Shown: positions 53,081 through 62,170, numbered from the stretch's first letter. The stretch is DNA of 64,000 nt from RYN-133 sp963754285 (GCA_963754285.1 CAVWFN010000002.1:186001-250000); one strand, 5' to 3'. The notes: generated by a model not told the origin, from the letters alone. Translations and numbers: made by a program.

Positions 53081-54529
53081 ATGGATCGGCTCAGCGGGCT
53101 CGACGCCAGCTTCTTGTACTTCGAGACGCCGGCGCACCTCATGCACGTCTGCGGATTGCTCGTACTCGATCCGTCCACCATGCCCTCCGAGTACACCTTC
53201 CCCGAGGTGCGCGACAAGCTTCGCGAACGGCTCGAGATCACACCCGAGTTCCGCCGCAAGCTGCACAGCCCGCTGCTGAACATCGACCACCCGGTATGGG
53301 TCGACGACGACGAGTTCGACATCGAGCACCACGTCCGCCGCGCCGCCGTCCCCGCGCCCGGCGGCGAGCGCGAACTGTCCGAGGTGTGTGCCGACATCGC
53401 GGCGCAGCCGCTCGACCGCACCCGGCCGCTCTGGGAGATGTGGGTGGTCGAGGGCTACGAAGACGACAACGGGCCTCGCCTGGCGATCGTGACCAAGATG
53501 CACCACGCGACCGTCGACGGCGTGAGCGGCGCGAGCCTGATCTCCGAGCTGTGCAGCCTCGAACCGGACGCGCCGCCCTTCGGCGCGCAGAAGGAACAGC
53601 AGCCGCTGCCGAAACGACCGCGCGACCGCGACATCGTGATCGACGGCGTCGTCGGCTTCGCGAAGCGTCCGCTCCGGCTGGTCAACGTGCTGCCGGGCAC
53701 GATGCAGGCGATTCCGAACTGGATCGGACGCGCCCGCCGCGGCGCGGCGATGCCGGCCCCGTTCACCGCACCGCGCACGTCCTTCAACGGGACGATCACC
53801 GGCCACCGCAGCATCGCGTTCACCCGCTTGAACCTCGACGACGTCAAAGAGATCAAGAACGCCTTCGGCTGCACGGTCAACGACGTCGTGCTCGCGATGT
53901 GCTCCGGTGCGCTGCGGCGCTATCTCGACGACAACGGCGAGCTGCCCGACGACTCGCTCGTGGCGATGGTGCCGGTCTCGGTGCACGGCAAGACCAAGCG
54001 GGGCGGCACCAACAAGGTGTCCGGCATGTTCGCGAGCCTCTCGTCCGACATCGTCGACCCGGTCGAGCGGTTGCGCACGATCGCCGAAGCCAACCTGGTC
54101 GCGAAGGAGCATCACCAGACGCTGAGCGCGTCGCTGTTGCAGGACTGGGCTCAGTTCGCCGCACCGAACACGTTCGGTCTCGCAGTGCGGGTGTACTCCA
54201 AGCTGCGCCTGGCCGACCGCCATCCGGTCGTGCACAACCTGGTGATCTCGAACGTCCCCGGTCCGCAGATGCCGATCTACTTCCTCGGCGCGCGCGTCAT
54301 CGGGTTCTATCCCTTCGGTCCGGTGTTCCACGGCGCCGGCCTGAACGTCACGGTCCTGTCGAACGACGGGCACGTCGACGTCGGGCTCATCGCGGCGCGC
54401 GAACTCGCGCCCGACCTGTGGTCGCTCGCCGACGACCTGCCCATCGCGTTGGACGAACTGCTCAAGGCCGCCCGCGAACAACACGCGAACGAGTCGCCGA
54501 AGCGCACGCGGCGAGCAAAGCAGGCGTGA
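53081..54529 (+). CDS. Wax ester synthase/diacylglycerol acyltransferase (WS/DGAT)
   Basis: The 482-residue protein has the catalytic motif HHATVDG (about 141-147) within KMHHATVDGVSGASLISEL, an N-terminal MDRLSGLDASFLYFETPAHL, and the C-terminal NLVISNVPGPQMPIYFLGAR typical of the family. It esterifies diacylglycerol or fatty alcohols with acyl-CoA to store lipid. The KstR box at its promoter ties storage to sterol use. Its last 68 bp overlap the end of the opposite-strand hydrolase gene. Confidence 0.92.
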   Translation: MDRLSGLDASFLYFETPAHLMHVCGLLVLDPSTMPSEYTFPEVRDKLRERLEITPEFRRKLHSPLLNIDHPVWVDDDEFDIEHHVRRAAVPAPGGERELSEVCADIAAQPLDRTRPLWEMWVVEGYEDDNGPRLAIVTKMHHATVDGVSGASLISELCSLEPDAPPFGAQKEQQPLPKRPRDRDIVIDGVVGFAKRPLRLVNVLPGTMQAIPNWIGRARRGAAMPAPFTAPRTSFNGTITGHRSIAFTRLNLDDVKEIKNAFGCTVNDVVLAMCSGALRRYLDDNGELPDDSLVAMVPVSVHGKTKRGGTNKVSGMFASLSSDIVDPVERLRTIAEANLVAKEHHQTLSASLLQDWAQFAAPNTFGLAVRVYSKLRLADRHPVVHNLVISNVPGPQMPIYFLGARVIGFYPFGPVFHGAGLNVTVLSNDGHVDVGLIAARELAPDLWSLADDLPIALDELLKAAREQHANESPKRTRRAKQA

Positions 54530-55364
54530 ACTTCGCCGAATCGAGCACGACCGCCGCGTGACCTGAGTCGATCTCGAACGCTGTTGCGTGCGGTATCGCC
54601 CGCACGAGCGCGCGCTGATGGACGACTGGCACGGCGTGGTCACGCAGCGTGACCACGACGCCGGTCGGCGCCTTGATGCGGCCCGCCCACCTGCTCGAGT
54701 CGAACCGCGTGATCACCGCGGTCGCGCCGGCGATCTCTGCCGGGCTGGTCGAGCGGAACTGCGCCAACGCCCAACGGTTCGCATCGGTCGTCACGCCGTT
54801 CGGCGCACCGAACGGGCCACCGCGCAGTCGTCGCTCGGCCATCGTGCGCACTCGCCGGGAGAGCACTCGCAGCGCGAACGGATCGGCTTGCCCGCGGGCG
54901 AAGCGCATCGGTGCCGCTCCGAGCACCATGCCCGAGACCCGGTCGGGACGGCGCACGGCGATCAGCTGGGCGACGAGCGCGCCCATCGAGTAGCCGACCG
55001 GTACGAACTGCTGCACGCCCAGCGCGTCGGCCAGCGCGACGGCGTCATCGGCACAGTCTTCGAGCCGGAAGTGCGGAGACCGGATGCCACGCCCGTGCCA
55101 GCGCTGGTCGAGGGTCACGACGCGGTAGCGCGCGGCGAGCGCGGGAAAGGACGGGTACCACGACAGCAGGCCGGTGCAGGCGAGCGCGTGCAACAAGATG
55201 AGCGTCGGCGCATCCGGTCGTTCGGGTGGCGGTCCGCTGTCGACGACAAACGTGCGCCCGCGTCCGGGGAGCTCGACGAGCTCGCCGCGGGGGAGCTCCG
55301 GCACCGGCGGCACGTGCACGAACCGACCGGTCAGATCCCAGCCGAAATCAGTCAGCCGGCTCAC
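54462..55364 (-). CDS. Alpha/beta hydrolase
   Basis: The 300-residue protein has an alpha/beta hydrolase fold: ILLHALACTGLLSWYPSFPA, LDQRWHGRGIRSPHF, nucleophile elbow VGYSMGALVAQLIA (Ser about 126) and a catalytic His in IDSGHAAVV. The substrate is unknown. Divergent from fadE28 with a KstR box between the starts, so membership of the sterol regulon is likely. The 3' end overlaps the WS/DGAT gene by 68 bp. Confidence 0.83.
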   Translation of the reverse strand: MSRLTDFGWDLTGRFVHVPPVPELPRGELVELPGRGRTFVVDSGPPPERPDAPTLILLHALACTGLLSWYPSFPALAARYRVVTLDQRWHGRGIRSPHFRLEDCADDAVALADALGVQQFVPVGYSMGALVAQLIAVRRPDRVSGMVLGAAPMRFARGQADPFALRVLSRRVRTMAERRLRGGPFGAPNGVTTDANRWALAQFRSTSPAEIAGATAVITRFDSSRWAGRIKAPTGVVVTLRDHAVPVVHQRALVRAIPHATAFEIDSGHAAVVLDSAKFTPALLAACASATRSRVVRGRP

Positions 55365-55403
55365 AAGACCTCATCTTGCCTGCCTCTGTCACGTGGTCAA
55401 TAC

Positions 55404-55417
55404 TAGAACACGTTCTA
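55404..55417. promoter_or_regulatory. KstR operator of the igr-type operon
   Basis: TAGAACACGTTCTA is a perfect KstR site (6-bp arms, AC centre), 18 bp before the fadE28 start and 40 bp before the divergent hydrolase start. Confidence 0.9.
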
Positions 55418-55435
55418 CTCTGTGGAGGTGCCCGC

Positions 55436-56455
55436 GTGGACTTCTCGCTCGATGACACTGCGCAGCAGGTGGCCGAACTGGCGGCGACCGTGCTGCGCGA
55501 CGTCGGCGAGCACGCCCGCGTCACCCAAAGCTTGGCAGGCGCTGCCGGCTACGACGAAACCGCCTGGAAGGCGATGGCGCAGGCCGGCCTGCTCGCGCTC
55601 GCCGTTCCGTCCGAACAGGGCGGCGACGGGCTCGGCGCGGTCGAGGTCGCGACCGTCCTCACCGCGGTCGGCCGCCAGGCCGTTGCGCTGCCGGCATTCG
55701 CCACCCTCGCGCTCGGCGTGCTGCCCCTCACCCGGCTCGGCGCTGTCGAGCACCTGAGCGGCGTCGCTGACGGAGCAGTTCTCACTGCCGCTCTCGAGCC
55801 GTTCACGCTTGCCGATGGCCTGATCGACGGACGTGCGCGTGCGGTGCCGTACGCCGCGCAAGCCCACCGCATGCTGCTGGCGACCGACGCGGGCATCGCA
55901 CTGGTGTCACCCGATGCCGACGGCGTGACGCTGACACGCACGACCACGTCGGCCGGGACGCCGGAATACACCGTCGTGTGCGCGGAAGTGCGCGCCGAGG
56001 CTGTCGTGCCCGGTTCACTCGCCGACCTCGAGATCTGTGCGATCGCCGGCACCGCGGCCATGGCTGACGGCGTGCTGGCCGGCGCACTCGACCTGACCGC
56101 GGAACACCTGCGCACGCGCGAGCAGTTCGGGCGCCCGCTCGCGGTCTTCCAGGCTGTCGCCCAACAGATCGCCGAGGTGTACATCGCGGCCCGGACGGTG
56201 CATCTCGCTGCGGCAACCGTGAACTGGCAGCTGGCCAACGACAAGGTCAGCGACGCCGACGCGCAGATCGCGGCGTACTGGCTCGCGGCCGAGGTGCCCC
56301 CGGCGTTACAGACGTGTCAGCATCTGCACGGCGGGCTCGGTGTCGACATCACCTATCCGCTGCATCGGTACTACTCGCATGCGAAAGACCTGGCCCGGTG
56401 CGTCGGCGGACCCGACGCGCGCCTGGAACGGATCGCCGCGTGCACATCGAACTGA
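55436..56455 (+). CDS. fadE28: Acyl-CoA dehydrogenase FadE28 (ChsE1/ChsE2 complex subunit)
   Basis: The 339-residue protein is short for an acyl-CoA dehydrogenase, the same size as mycobacterial FadE28. Features are VDFSLDDTAQQVAELAATVL at the N-terminus, REQFGRPLAVFQAVAQQIAE and LHGGLGVDITYPLHRYYSHA at the end. With FadE29 it forms the alpha2beta2 enzyme that dehydrogenates the three-carbon sterol side-chain CoA. GTG 55436 has GGAGG 7 nt upstream. It overlaps fadE29 by 16 bp. Confidence 0.92.
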   Translation: MDFSLDDTAQQVAELAATVLRDVGEHARVTQSLAGAAGYDETAWKAMAQAGLLALAVPSEQGGDGLGAVEVATVLTAVGRQAVALPAFATLALGVLPLTRLGAVEHLSGVADGAVLTAALEPFTLADGLIDGRARAVPYAAQAHRMLLATDAGIALVSPDADGVTLTRTTTSAGTPEYTVVCAEVRAEAVVPGSLADLEICAIAGTAAMADGVLAGALDLTAEHLRTREQFGRPLAVFQAVAQQIAEVYIAARTVHLAAATVNWQLANDKVSDADAQIAAYWLAAEVPPALQTCQHLHGGLGVDITYPLHRYYSHAKDLARCVGGPDARLERIAACTSN

Positions 56456-57588
56456 GCGCCGAGCAGCGTGAGCTGCAGAGCGAACTGCGCGACTACTTCG
56501 CTTCGCTCGTGACCGAGGACGAGGCACGCGAGATGCTCGTGACCCGGCACGGCGAGACCTATCGAGATGTCGTACGGCGAATGGGTCGAGACGGTCGGCT
56601 CGGCGTCGGCTGGCCGACTGAATTCGGCGGCCGCGGCTTCGGGCAGCTCGAACAGACGATCTTCGTCAACGAGGCTGCACGCCGCGACATCCCGCTGCCC
56701 TACGTCACGCTCCAGACCGTCGGGCCGGTGCTGCAGCGCTACGGCACGCAGGAGCAGAAGGACCTGTTCCTGTCGCGCATCCTCGCCGGCGACGTGCACT
56801 TCGCCATCGGCTACACCGAACCGTCGGCAGGCACCGACCTCGCCAATCTGCGCACCACCGCCGTCCGCGACGGCGACGAGTACGTCGTCAACGGGCAGAA
56901 AGTGTTCACGACCGGCGGACACGACGCCGACTACATCTGGCTCGCGGTGCGCACCGATCCCGACGCGCCGAAGCACAAGGGCATCTCCATCCTCATCGTC
57001 GACACGTCCGACCCAGGGTTCTCGTGGACGCCGACGATCACCGCCGACGGCGCGCACCACGTCAACACCACCTACTACTCCGATGTGCGGGTCCCGGTGT
57101 CCATGCGCGTCGGCGAAGAGAACCAGGGCTGGCAGCTCATCACGACCCAGCTCAACCACGAACGAGTGATGCTCGGTCCCGCCGGACGCCTGGCCGGGCT
57201 CTACGACCGGGTGCACGACTGGGCGCGTGAAGCCGGTTTCCTCGACGAGCCGGACGTGCGCCGCGCGCTGGCCGAGATCCGTGCCGTCACGCGCATCAAC
57301 GAACTGCTGAACTGGCAGGTCGCCGCCGGCGGTGACACGGTCGATGTCGCCGACGCGTCAGCGACGAAGGTGTTCTCGTCCGAGCGCGCGCAACAGGTGT
57401 TCCGACTGCTCGAGCAGATCGTCGGGCGCCACGGCGACGCTGCTGATCCCGCCACGGGGGAGCTGTTGCACTGGCTCGACGTGCAGGCCAAACGCAGCCT
57501 CGTGCTCACCTTCGGCGGTGGCGTCAACGAGGTGCAGCGCGAACTCATCGCCCAGTTCGGACTCGGGCTCCCGCGGGTGAAGCGATGA
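56440..57588 (+). CDS. fadE29: Acyl-CoA dehydrogenase FadE29 (ChsE1/ChsE2 complex subunit)
   Basis: The 382-residue acyl-CoA dehydrogenase has LGVGWPTEFGGRGFGQLEQT, FAIGYTEPSAGTDLANLRTT, the FAD/substrate loop GQKVFTTGGHDADYIWLAVR and a C-terminus LTFGGGVNEVQRELIAQFGL. It is the partner of FadE28 and introduces the side-chain double bond. The GTG start lies inside the end of fadE28 and its stop overlaps the next ATG, so subunits are made together. Confidence 0.92.
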   Translation: MHIELSAEQRELQSELRDYFASLVTEDEAREMLVTRHGETYRDVVRRMGRDGRLGVGWPTEFGGRGFGQLEQTIFVNEAARRDIPLPYVTLQTVGPVLQRYGTQEQKDLFLSRILAGDVHFAIGYTEPSAGTDLANLRTTAVRDGDEYVVNGQKVFTTGGHDADYIWLAVRTDPDAPKHKGISILIVDTSDPGFSWTPTITADGAHHVNTTYYSDVRVPVSMRVGEENQGWQLITTQLNHERVMLGPAGRLAGLYDRVHDWAREAGFLDEPDVRRALAEIRAVTRINELLNWQVAAGGDTVDVADASATKVFSSERAQQVFRLLEQIVGRHGDAADPATGELLHWLDVQAKRSLVLTFGGGVNEVQRELIAQFGLGLPRVKR

Positions 57589-58469
57589 GCATCAACGAGA
57601 TCGCAGCTCGACTGAAGGCTGCCGGAGAGTGCACGCCGCGCGACGCGCGTGACCCCGTCAACCAGGCGATGATCAACAACTGGACGGAGGCGCTCGGCGA
57701 CGCCAATCCGACGTACCGCGAGGGGATCGCTCCGCCGGCGATGATCCAGGTCTGGACGATGGCCGGCCTGCACATGCCACGCGCAGGCGACGACCCGCTC
57801 GGGCTGATGATGGAAGCTCTCGACGCCGAAGGATTCACCTCGGTCGTCGCGACCAACTGCGAGCAGACCTACCACCGCTACCTCGAGGTCGGCGAAGCGT
57901 TGCGGGTGACCACCCGACTCGACGACGTCGTCGGACCGAAACAGACAGGGCTCGGCGAAGGCTGGTTCGTGACCGTCCGCAACACCTGGTACTCGGGCGA
58001 TGACGCGGTCGCCGAGATGCTCTTCCGCGTCCTCAAGTTCAAGCCGAAGCCGGCCGAGGTTCCCGGGCCCGACCGGTCAGAAGTATTACGTCCGGTCGTC
58101 AGCCACGACACCGCGTTCTTCTGGGAGGGCACGGCTGCGGGCGAATTGCGCATCCAGCACTGCCCGTCCTGCGACACCCTTCGCAACCCGCCCGGGCCGA
58201 TGTGCATGAACTGCGGCGCAGACAAGTCCGACTACATCGTCGCGTCCGGCCGCGGGACCGTCTACAGCTACGTCGTGCATCACGCGCCGCCGGTGCCGGG
58301 CAAGACCCTGCCGTTCGTCGTCGCAGTCGTCGAACTCGAGGAGGGCGTGCGCATGGTTGCGGAACTCGTCGACGCCGACCCGTCGGCAGTGTCGATCGGC
58401 GTGCCCGTCGAACTCGCGTTGACGAGGATCGACGACGAGCTGACCCTGCCGTACTGGAGGCTGCGTTGA
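57585..58469 (+). CDS. chsH2: Enoyl-CoA hydratase subunit ChsH2 (MaoC-like + DUF35)
   Basis: The 294-residue protein has an N-terminal MaoC-like hot-dog domain (about 1-150) and a C-terminal DUF35 OB fold with a rubredoxin-like zinc ribbon (CPSCDTL and CMNCGAD, about 193-211). This two-domain form matches Rv3542c. With ChsH1 it hydrates the sterol enoyl-CoA, and the DUF35 part binds the aldolase Ltp2. Overlaps of 4 bp occur with both neighbours. Confidence 0.92.
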   Translation: MSINEIAARLKAAGECTPRDARDPVNQAMINNWTEALGDANPTYREGIAPPAMIQVWTMAGLHMPRAGDDPLGLMMEALDAEGFTSVVATNCEQTYHRYLEVGEALRVTTRLDDVVGPKQTGLGEGWFVTVRNTWYSGDDAVAEMLFRVLKFKPKPAEVPGPDRSEVLRPVVSHDTAFFWEGTAAGELRIQHCPSCDTLRNPPGPMCMNCGADKSDYIVASGRGTVYSYVVHHAPPVPGKTLPFVVAVVELEEGVRMVAELVDADPSAVSIGVPVELALTRIDDELTLPYWRLR

Positions 58470-58840
58470 TCGGCACCGAGCTCCCAACGATGACGATCGA
58501 GGCGACGCCGACGTTCGTTGTCTCCTCGGCGCTCGCGACGCGCGACTTCCAGGACGTGCACCACGACCGCGACAAGGCGATCGAGCGCGGCAGCAAGGAC
58601 ATCTTCGTCAACATCCTCACCGACACCGGCCTGGTGCAGCGCTTCGTCACCGACTGGGCCGGGCCGCAGGCGCGGGTGCACGCCATCTCGATCCGCCTGG
58701 GCGTGCCGTGCTACGCCTACGACACGCTGACGTTCACCGGGACGGTCACCGAAGTCGACGGTGACGTCCTCACCGTGTCGGTGACCGGTCGCGGACAACT
58801 CGGTGACCACGTCGTCGGAACGGTCAAGGTGTCGACATGA
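58466..58840 (+). CDS. chsH1: Enoyl-CoA hydratase subunit ChsH1 (MaoC-like)
   Basis: The 124-residue hot-dog protein carries the active-site segment ATRDFQDVHHDRDKAIERGS and SKDIFVNILTDTGLVQRFVT, as in Rv3541c. It supplies the catalytic residues to the ChsH1-ChsH2 hydratase. It starts with TTG 58466, 5 nt after GGAGG; a later ATG at 58490 would cut off conserved residues. The stop overlaps the ltp2 ATG. Confidence 0.9.
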   Translation: MIGTELPTMTIEATPTFVVSSALATRDFQDVHHDRDKAIERGSKDIFVNILTDTGLVQRFVTDWAGPQARVHAISIRLGVPCYAYDTLTFTGTVTEVDGDVLTVSVTGRGQLGDHVVGTVKVST

Positions 58841-60006
58841 CTCTGTCGGGCAAAACCGCGATCGTCGGGATCGGCGCGACCGAGTTCTCGAAGGACTCCG
58901 GACGATCCGAGCTGCGCCTGGCGGCAGAGGCAGTGCGCACTGCGATCGCCGATGCCGGCCTGCAGCCGTCCGATGTCGACGGGCTGGCCACGTTCACGCA
59001 GGACAACAACACCGAGGCCGCAGTCGCTCGCGAGGTCGGTATCCCGTCGCTGTCGTTCTTCAGCCGCATCCATTACGGCGGCGGTGCCGCGTGCGCGACG
59101 GTGCAGCAGGCTGCGATGGCCGTCGCGACCGGGGTGGCCGACGTCGTCGTCTGTTACCGCGCCTTCAACGAACGATCTGGGCAACGCTTCGGACAGGTGA
59201 TGAGCGGGCTCGCGTTCGCACCGACCTCGTCAGGCGTCGACGCCGGCTGGGTCTACCCGATGGGTCTGAGCACGCCGGCCGCTTGGGTGGCGATGGCCGC
59301 GCGGCGCTACATGCATGAGTACGGCGCGACGAGCGAAGACTTCGGGCAGGTTGCGGTCGCCGTACGCAAGGCCGCGGCGACCAACCCGAATGCGTTCTTC
59401 TACGAACGCCCGATCACGCTCGCCGATCACCAGGCTTCGCGCTGGATCGCCGAACCACTGCATCTGCTCGACTGCTGTCAAGAAAGCGACGGCGGCGTCG
59501 CCATCGTGGTGACGTCGGCCGAACGTGCCCGCGATCTGCCGCAGCGTCCGGTGACGATCAGCGCCGCCGCGCAGGGCAGCGGTCCGGATCAGTTCGTCAT
59601 GACGTCGTACTACCGCGACTCCATCTCAGGTCTGCCTGAGATGGGGGTCGTCGCGAATCAATTGTGGCGTCAGTCGGGCATCGGCCCGGGCGACGTCGAC
59701 GTGGCCGTGCTCTATGACCACTTCACGCCGTTCGTGTTGATGCAGCTGGAGGAGCTCGGCTTCTGCGGTCGTGGTGAGGCGGCTGGTTTCATCGCCGACG
59801 GCCGGCTCGAGCTGGACGGCGCGCTGCCCCTCAATCCGAACGGTGGGCAACTCGGCGAGGCCTACATCCACGGCATGAACGGCATCGCCGAGGCAACCCG
59901 ACAGGTGCGCGGCACCGCGGTCAACCAGATCGCCGATGTCGAACACGTCCTCGTGACAGCGGGTACGGGCGTTCCGACCAGCGGGCTGGTGCTCACCGCT
60001 GCGTAG
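58837..60006 (+). CDS. ltp2: Steroid aldolase/thiolase-like Ltp2
   Basis: The 389-residue thiolase-fold protein matches Ltp2 (Rv3540c): KTAIVGIGATEFSKDSGRSE, SFFSRIHYGGGAACATVQQA, and the C-terminal GEAYIHGMNGIAEATRQVRG with the conserved Tyr of the retroaldol site. The usual thiolase Cys is absent, as in Ltp2. It splits the C22 hydroxy-acyl-CoA into the androstane ketone and propionyl-CoA. It is the last gene of the igr-type operon; cyp125 and fadA5 are not in it. Confidence 0.92.
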   Translation: MTLSGKTAIVGIGATEFSKDSGRSELRLAAEAVRTAIADAGLQPSDVDGLATFTQDNNTEAAVAREVGIPSLSFFSRIHYGGGAACATVQQAAMAVATGVADVVVCYRAFNERSGQRFGQVMSGLAFAPTSSGVDAGWVYPMGLSTPAAWVAMAARRYMHEYGATSEDFGQVAVAVRKAAATNPNAFFYERPITLADHQASRWIAEPLHLLDCCQESDGGVAIVVTSAERARDLPQRPVTISAAAQGSGPDQFVMTSYYRDSISGLPEMGVVANQLWRQSGIGPGDVDVAVLYDHFTPFVLMQLEELGFCGRGEAAGFIADGRLELDGALPLNPNGGQLGEAYIHGMNGIAEATRQVRGTAVNQIADVEHVLVTAGTGVPTSGLVLTAA

Positions 60007-60039
60007 GCAGCCGGGAGAATTCGCTGCGTAGGCAGCCGG
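59997..60039. repeat. 25-bp-period tandem repeat at the end of ltp2
   Basis: CGCTGCGTAGGCAGCCGG occurs at 59997-60014 and 60022-60039. The first copy contains the ltp2 stop codon TAG. Each copy has a small CTGC-GTAG-GCAG hairpin. It probably arose by local duplication. Confidence 0.75.
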
Positions 60040-60053
60040 AAGAAACAGCCGCC

Positions 60054-60059
60054 TAGGGT
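60054..60059 (+). promoter_or_regulatory. -10 hexamer TAGGGT of the methyltransferase gene
   Basis: TAGGGT is followed by 6 nt and GTG 60066, leaderless spacing. Confidence 0.5.
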
Positions 60060-60065
60060 GGCTGC

Positions 60066-60821
60066 GTGGATCAGCGCAGTCTCGGTTCGTCCTTCGGCGC
60101 GGCGGCGCTCGCCTACGCCGAACACCGTCCCGACTATGCAACCGAAGCGGTGTCGTGGGCGCTGGAACCGGCGCCAGGGCGCCGCGTGGTCGATCTCGGC
60201 GCCGGCACGGGCAAGTTGACGGCGACCCTGGTTGCGCTCGGGTTCGACGTCGTCGCGGTCGAGCCGGACGAGGCGATGCTCGCCGAGCTGCGACGCACCA
60301 TGCCGGGCGTCCGCGCGGTATCGGGCAGTGCCGAGGCCATCCCACTGGCGGACGGTTCGGTCGATGCGGTGCTGGCCGGCAACGCGATGCACTGGTTCGA
60401 CATGGACGTCGCTGGGCGCGAGATTGCCCGAGTGCTCAGTGCGGGCGGACTGCTCGCCGGGCTGTGGAACCTGATGGACGATCGCGTCGACTGGGTGGCC
60501 GGCCTAGCCGCCGTCGGTGGCCCCGAGGCGATCGGCCCTCGGGACACGCCCGCGGCGTGGCGGGTCGCGACCGCCGATCTGCTCGCCCTTGCGGACTTCG
60601 GTATCGCCGAGCAGGCCGAGTTCGCGAACGGCCAGCAGCGCACTGCCGATTCGCTCGTCGCCACGTTCGGTACAAAGGCAGGGATCCTGGTCATGCCGAC
60701 CGACGAGCGCACGTCTCGGCTCGCGAAGATGCGCGACTACCTGGCGAGCAGGCCGGAGACCGCCGACGGGGAGTTCACGCTGCCGATGGTCACGGGAGTG
60801 CTGCGCACGCAGCGGATCTAG
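60066..60821 (+). CDS. Class I SAM-dependent methyltransferase
   Basis: The 251-residue protein has motif I VVDLGAGTGKLTATL (about 41), an acidic end of strand 2 (VVAVEPDEAML), AEAIPLADGSVDAVLAGNAM and LLAGLWNLMDD, as in the UbiE/Methyltransf_11 group. The substrate is unknown. It is separate from the igr operon, since it has its own -10 element, and overlaps the convergent asparaginase stop by 4 bp (CTAG). Confidence 0.85.
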   Translation: MDQRSLGSSFGAAALAYAEHRPDYATEAVSWALEPAPGRRVVDLGAGTGKLTATLVALGFDVVAVEPDEAMLAELRRTMPGVRAVSGSAEAIPLADGSVDAVLAGNAMHWFDMDVAGREIARVLSAGGLLAGLWNLMDDRVDWVAGLAAVGGPEAIGPRDTPAAWRVATADLLALADFGIAEQAEFANGQQRTADSLVATFGTKAGILVMPTDERTSRLAKMRDYLASRPETADGEFTLPMVTGVLRTQRI

Positions 60822-61780
60822 GCTCGCGCGATCCAGCTGGTGAAGGAGGCACGCACGTCGTCGGTGCCGTTGCTCAGCAGCACGAGCAACAACAATCGAG
60901 CCTGATACGCGTTCAGGTTCCCGCACGTGACGAGCCCACGGCTACGCAGGTCCGTCTCCGACCCGGGGGCTCCGTAGGTGTGGGTGAGCACCGGCCCGAC
61001 ACCGATACGGCTCGCCAGCACGACCGGCATCTGCGCGGCCAGCGCACCGAGCCGCTCGACCCATCGTTCGGGAACATGCCCGACGCCGAAGCCGGCGACG
61101 ACGAGTCCTGCGCAGTCCGCGCCGATACCGTCGAGCAGTGCGCCGTCGTCGCCGACAGTCGCGACAACCAGCGGCACCCGCGCATCGATCACTCGCGGCC
61201 TCGGCAGGGCCGGCCGGCGCGCGATGTCGTAGCGAAAGACCGTTTCACCCTCGACGAGACGTCCGATCGGCCCGGTGCCGGGCGACTCGAACGCGGCGGT
61301 GCTGGATGTGTGCCGCTTGGCGACATGGCGCGCGGCGTGGATCTCGTCGTTCATCACGACGAGTGCACCGCGTCCGCGCGCTCGGTCGGCGGCCGCCACC
61401 GTCAACGCGGCGCTCAGGTTCGCCGGGCCGTCGGCGCCCGCCATCGCCGGCGTGCGCATCGCGCCGGTCACGACGAACGGCTCGTCGCGCGACCACAGCA
61501 GATCGGCGAGGAACGCCGTCTCTTCGATGGTGTCAGTGCCTTGCACCACCACGACGCCGTCGCTCGATGCGTCGTGAGCCTGCTCGACGAGTTCGATCAG
61601 GTCGGCAAAGGCGAAACTCGCGCTCGGCATCTGCCGGAAGTCGCGCACGTCCACATCGATGCCGAGATCGGCCAGGCCCGGGACGGACGCGAGCAGCTCG
61701 TCACCGCGGAGCCGGGCAACCGCGCTGGTCGTCCCCGACATGCTGATCGTGCCGCCGAGGAAGAAGACGGTGACTTTCAC
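60818..61780 (-). CDS. L-asparaginase family protein
   Basis: The 320-residue protein has the first active-site motif FFLGGTISM (Thr about 11) and the second VVVVQGTDTIEETAFLADLL (Thr-Asp pair about 101-102), plus a Lys in VVMNDEIHAARHVAKRH. This matches bacterial asparaginases that hydrolyse Asn to Asp and ammonia. No signal peptide is seen, so it is cytoplasmic. GTG start overlapping the preceding DUF2277 stop (GTGA). Confidence 0.87.
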   Translation of the reverse strand: MKVTVFFLGGTISMSGTTSAVARLRGDELLASVPGLADLGIDVDVRDFRQMPSASFAFADLIELVEQAHDASSDGVVVVQGTDTIEETAFLADLLWSRDEPFVVTGAMRTPAMAGADGPANLSAALTVAAADRARGRGALVVMNDEIHAARHVAKRHTSSTAAFESPGTGPIGRLVEGETVFRYDIARRPALPRPRVIDARVPLVVATVGDDGALLDGIGADCAGLVVAGFGVGHVPERWVERLGALAAQMPVVLASRIGVGPVLTHTYGAPGSETDLRSRGLVTCGNLNAYQARLLLLVLLSNGTDDVRASFTSWIARA

Positions 61781-62049
61781 ACGCGCGCGTAGCGCTTCTC
61801 GGCCCGCAGCCGCGCCTTGGCTGCTTCTTCCTCGCGGTTCTTCGGCGGCGCGGTGGTCACCAACGCGTCCAGCAGGTGGCCGGTCGCGTGTGCGACGGCT
61901 GCGACTGCTTCGTCGAACGCTTGCTGGTTGGCGGCTGAGGGACGGGTCGTCCCGGCGACCTTGCGCACGTACTGCACCGCGGCGGCGTGGACTTCGTCAC
62001 TCGACGCCGGCGGTTCGAAGTTGTGCAGGGGGCGAATATTGCGGCACAT
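61777..62049 (-). CDS. DUF2277 family protein
   Basis: The 90-residue protein begins MCRNIRPLHNFEPPASSDEV, the hallmark of DUF2277, and ends in a basic coiled helix (REEEAAKARLRAEKRYARV). The function is unknown. Start at 62049 rather than the longer 62100 because the family begins with MCRNI. Translationally coupled to the asparaginase gene. Confidence 0.88.
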   Translation of the reverse strand: MCRNIRPLHNFEPPASSDEVHAAAVQYVRKVAGTTRPSAANQQAFDEAVAAVAHATGHLLDALVTTAPPKNREEEAAKARLRAEKRYARV

Positions 62050-62170
62050 ACGTCCACGATGCCACTCACCGCGACCGACACGCCCGGGCGGCATCCCCAT
62101 TTGACTTCGACGACGCCGGTGACAACCGTGGGTCGGGTCCCCAATGCAACCGACGGAAGGACTTCACGAC

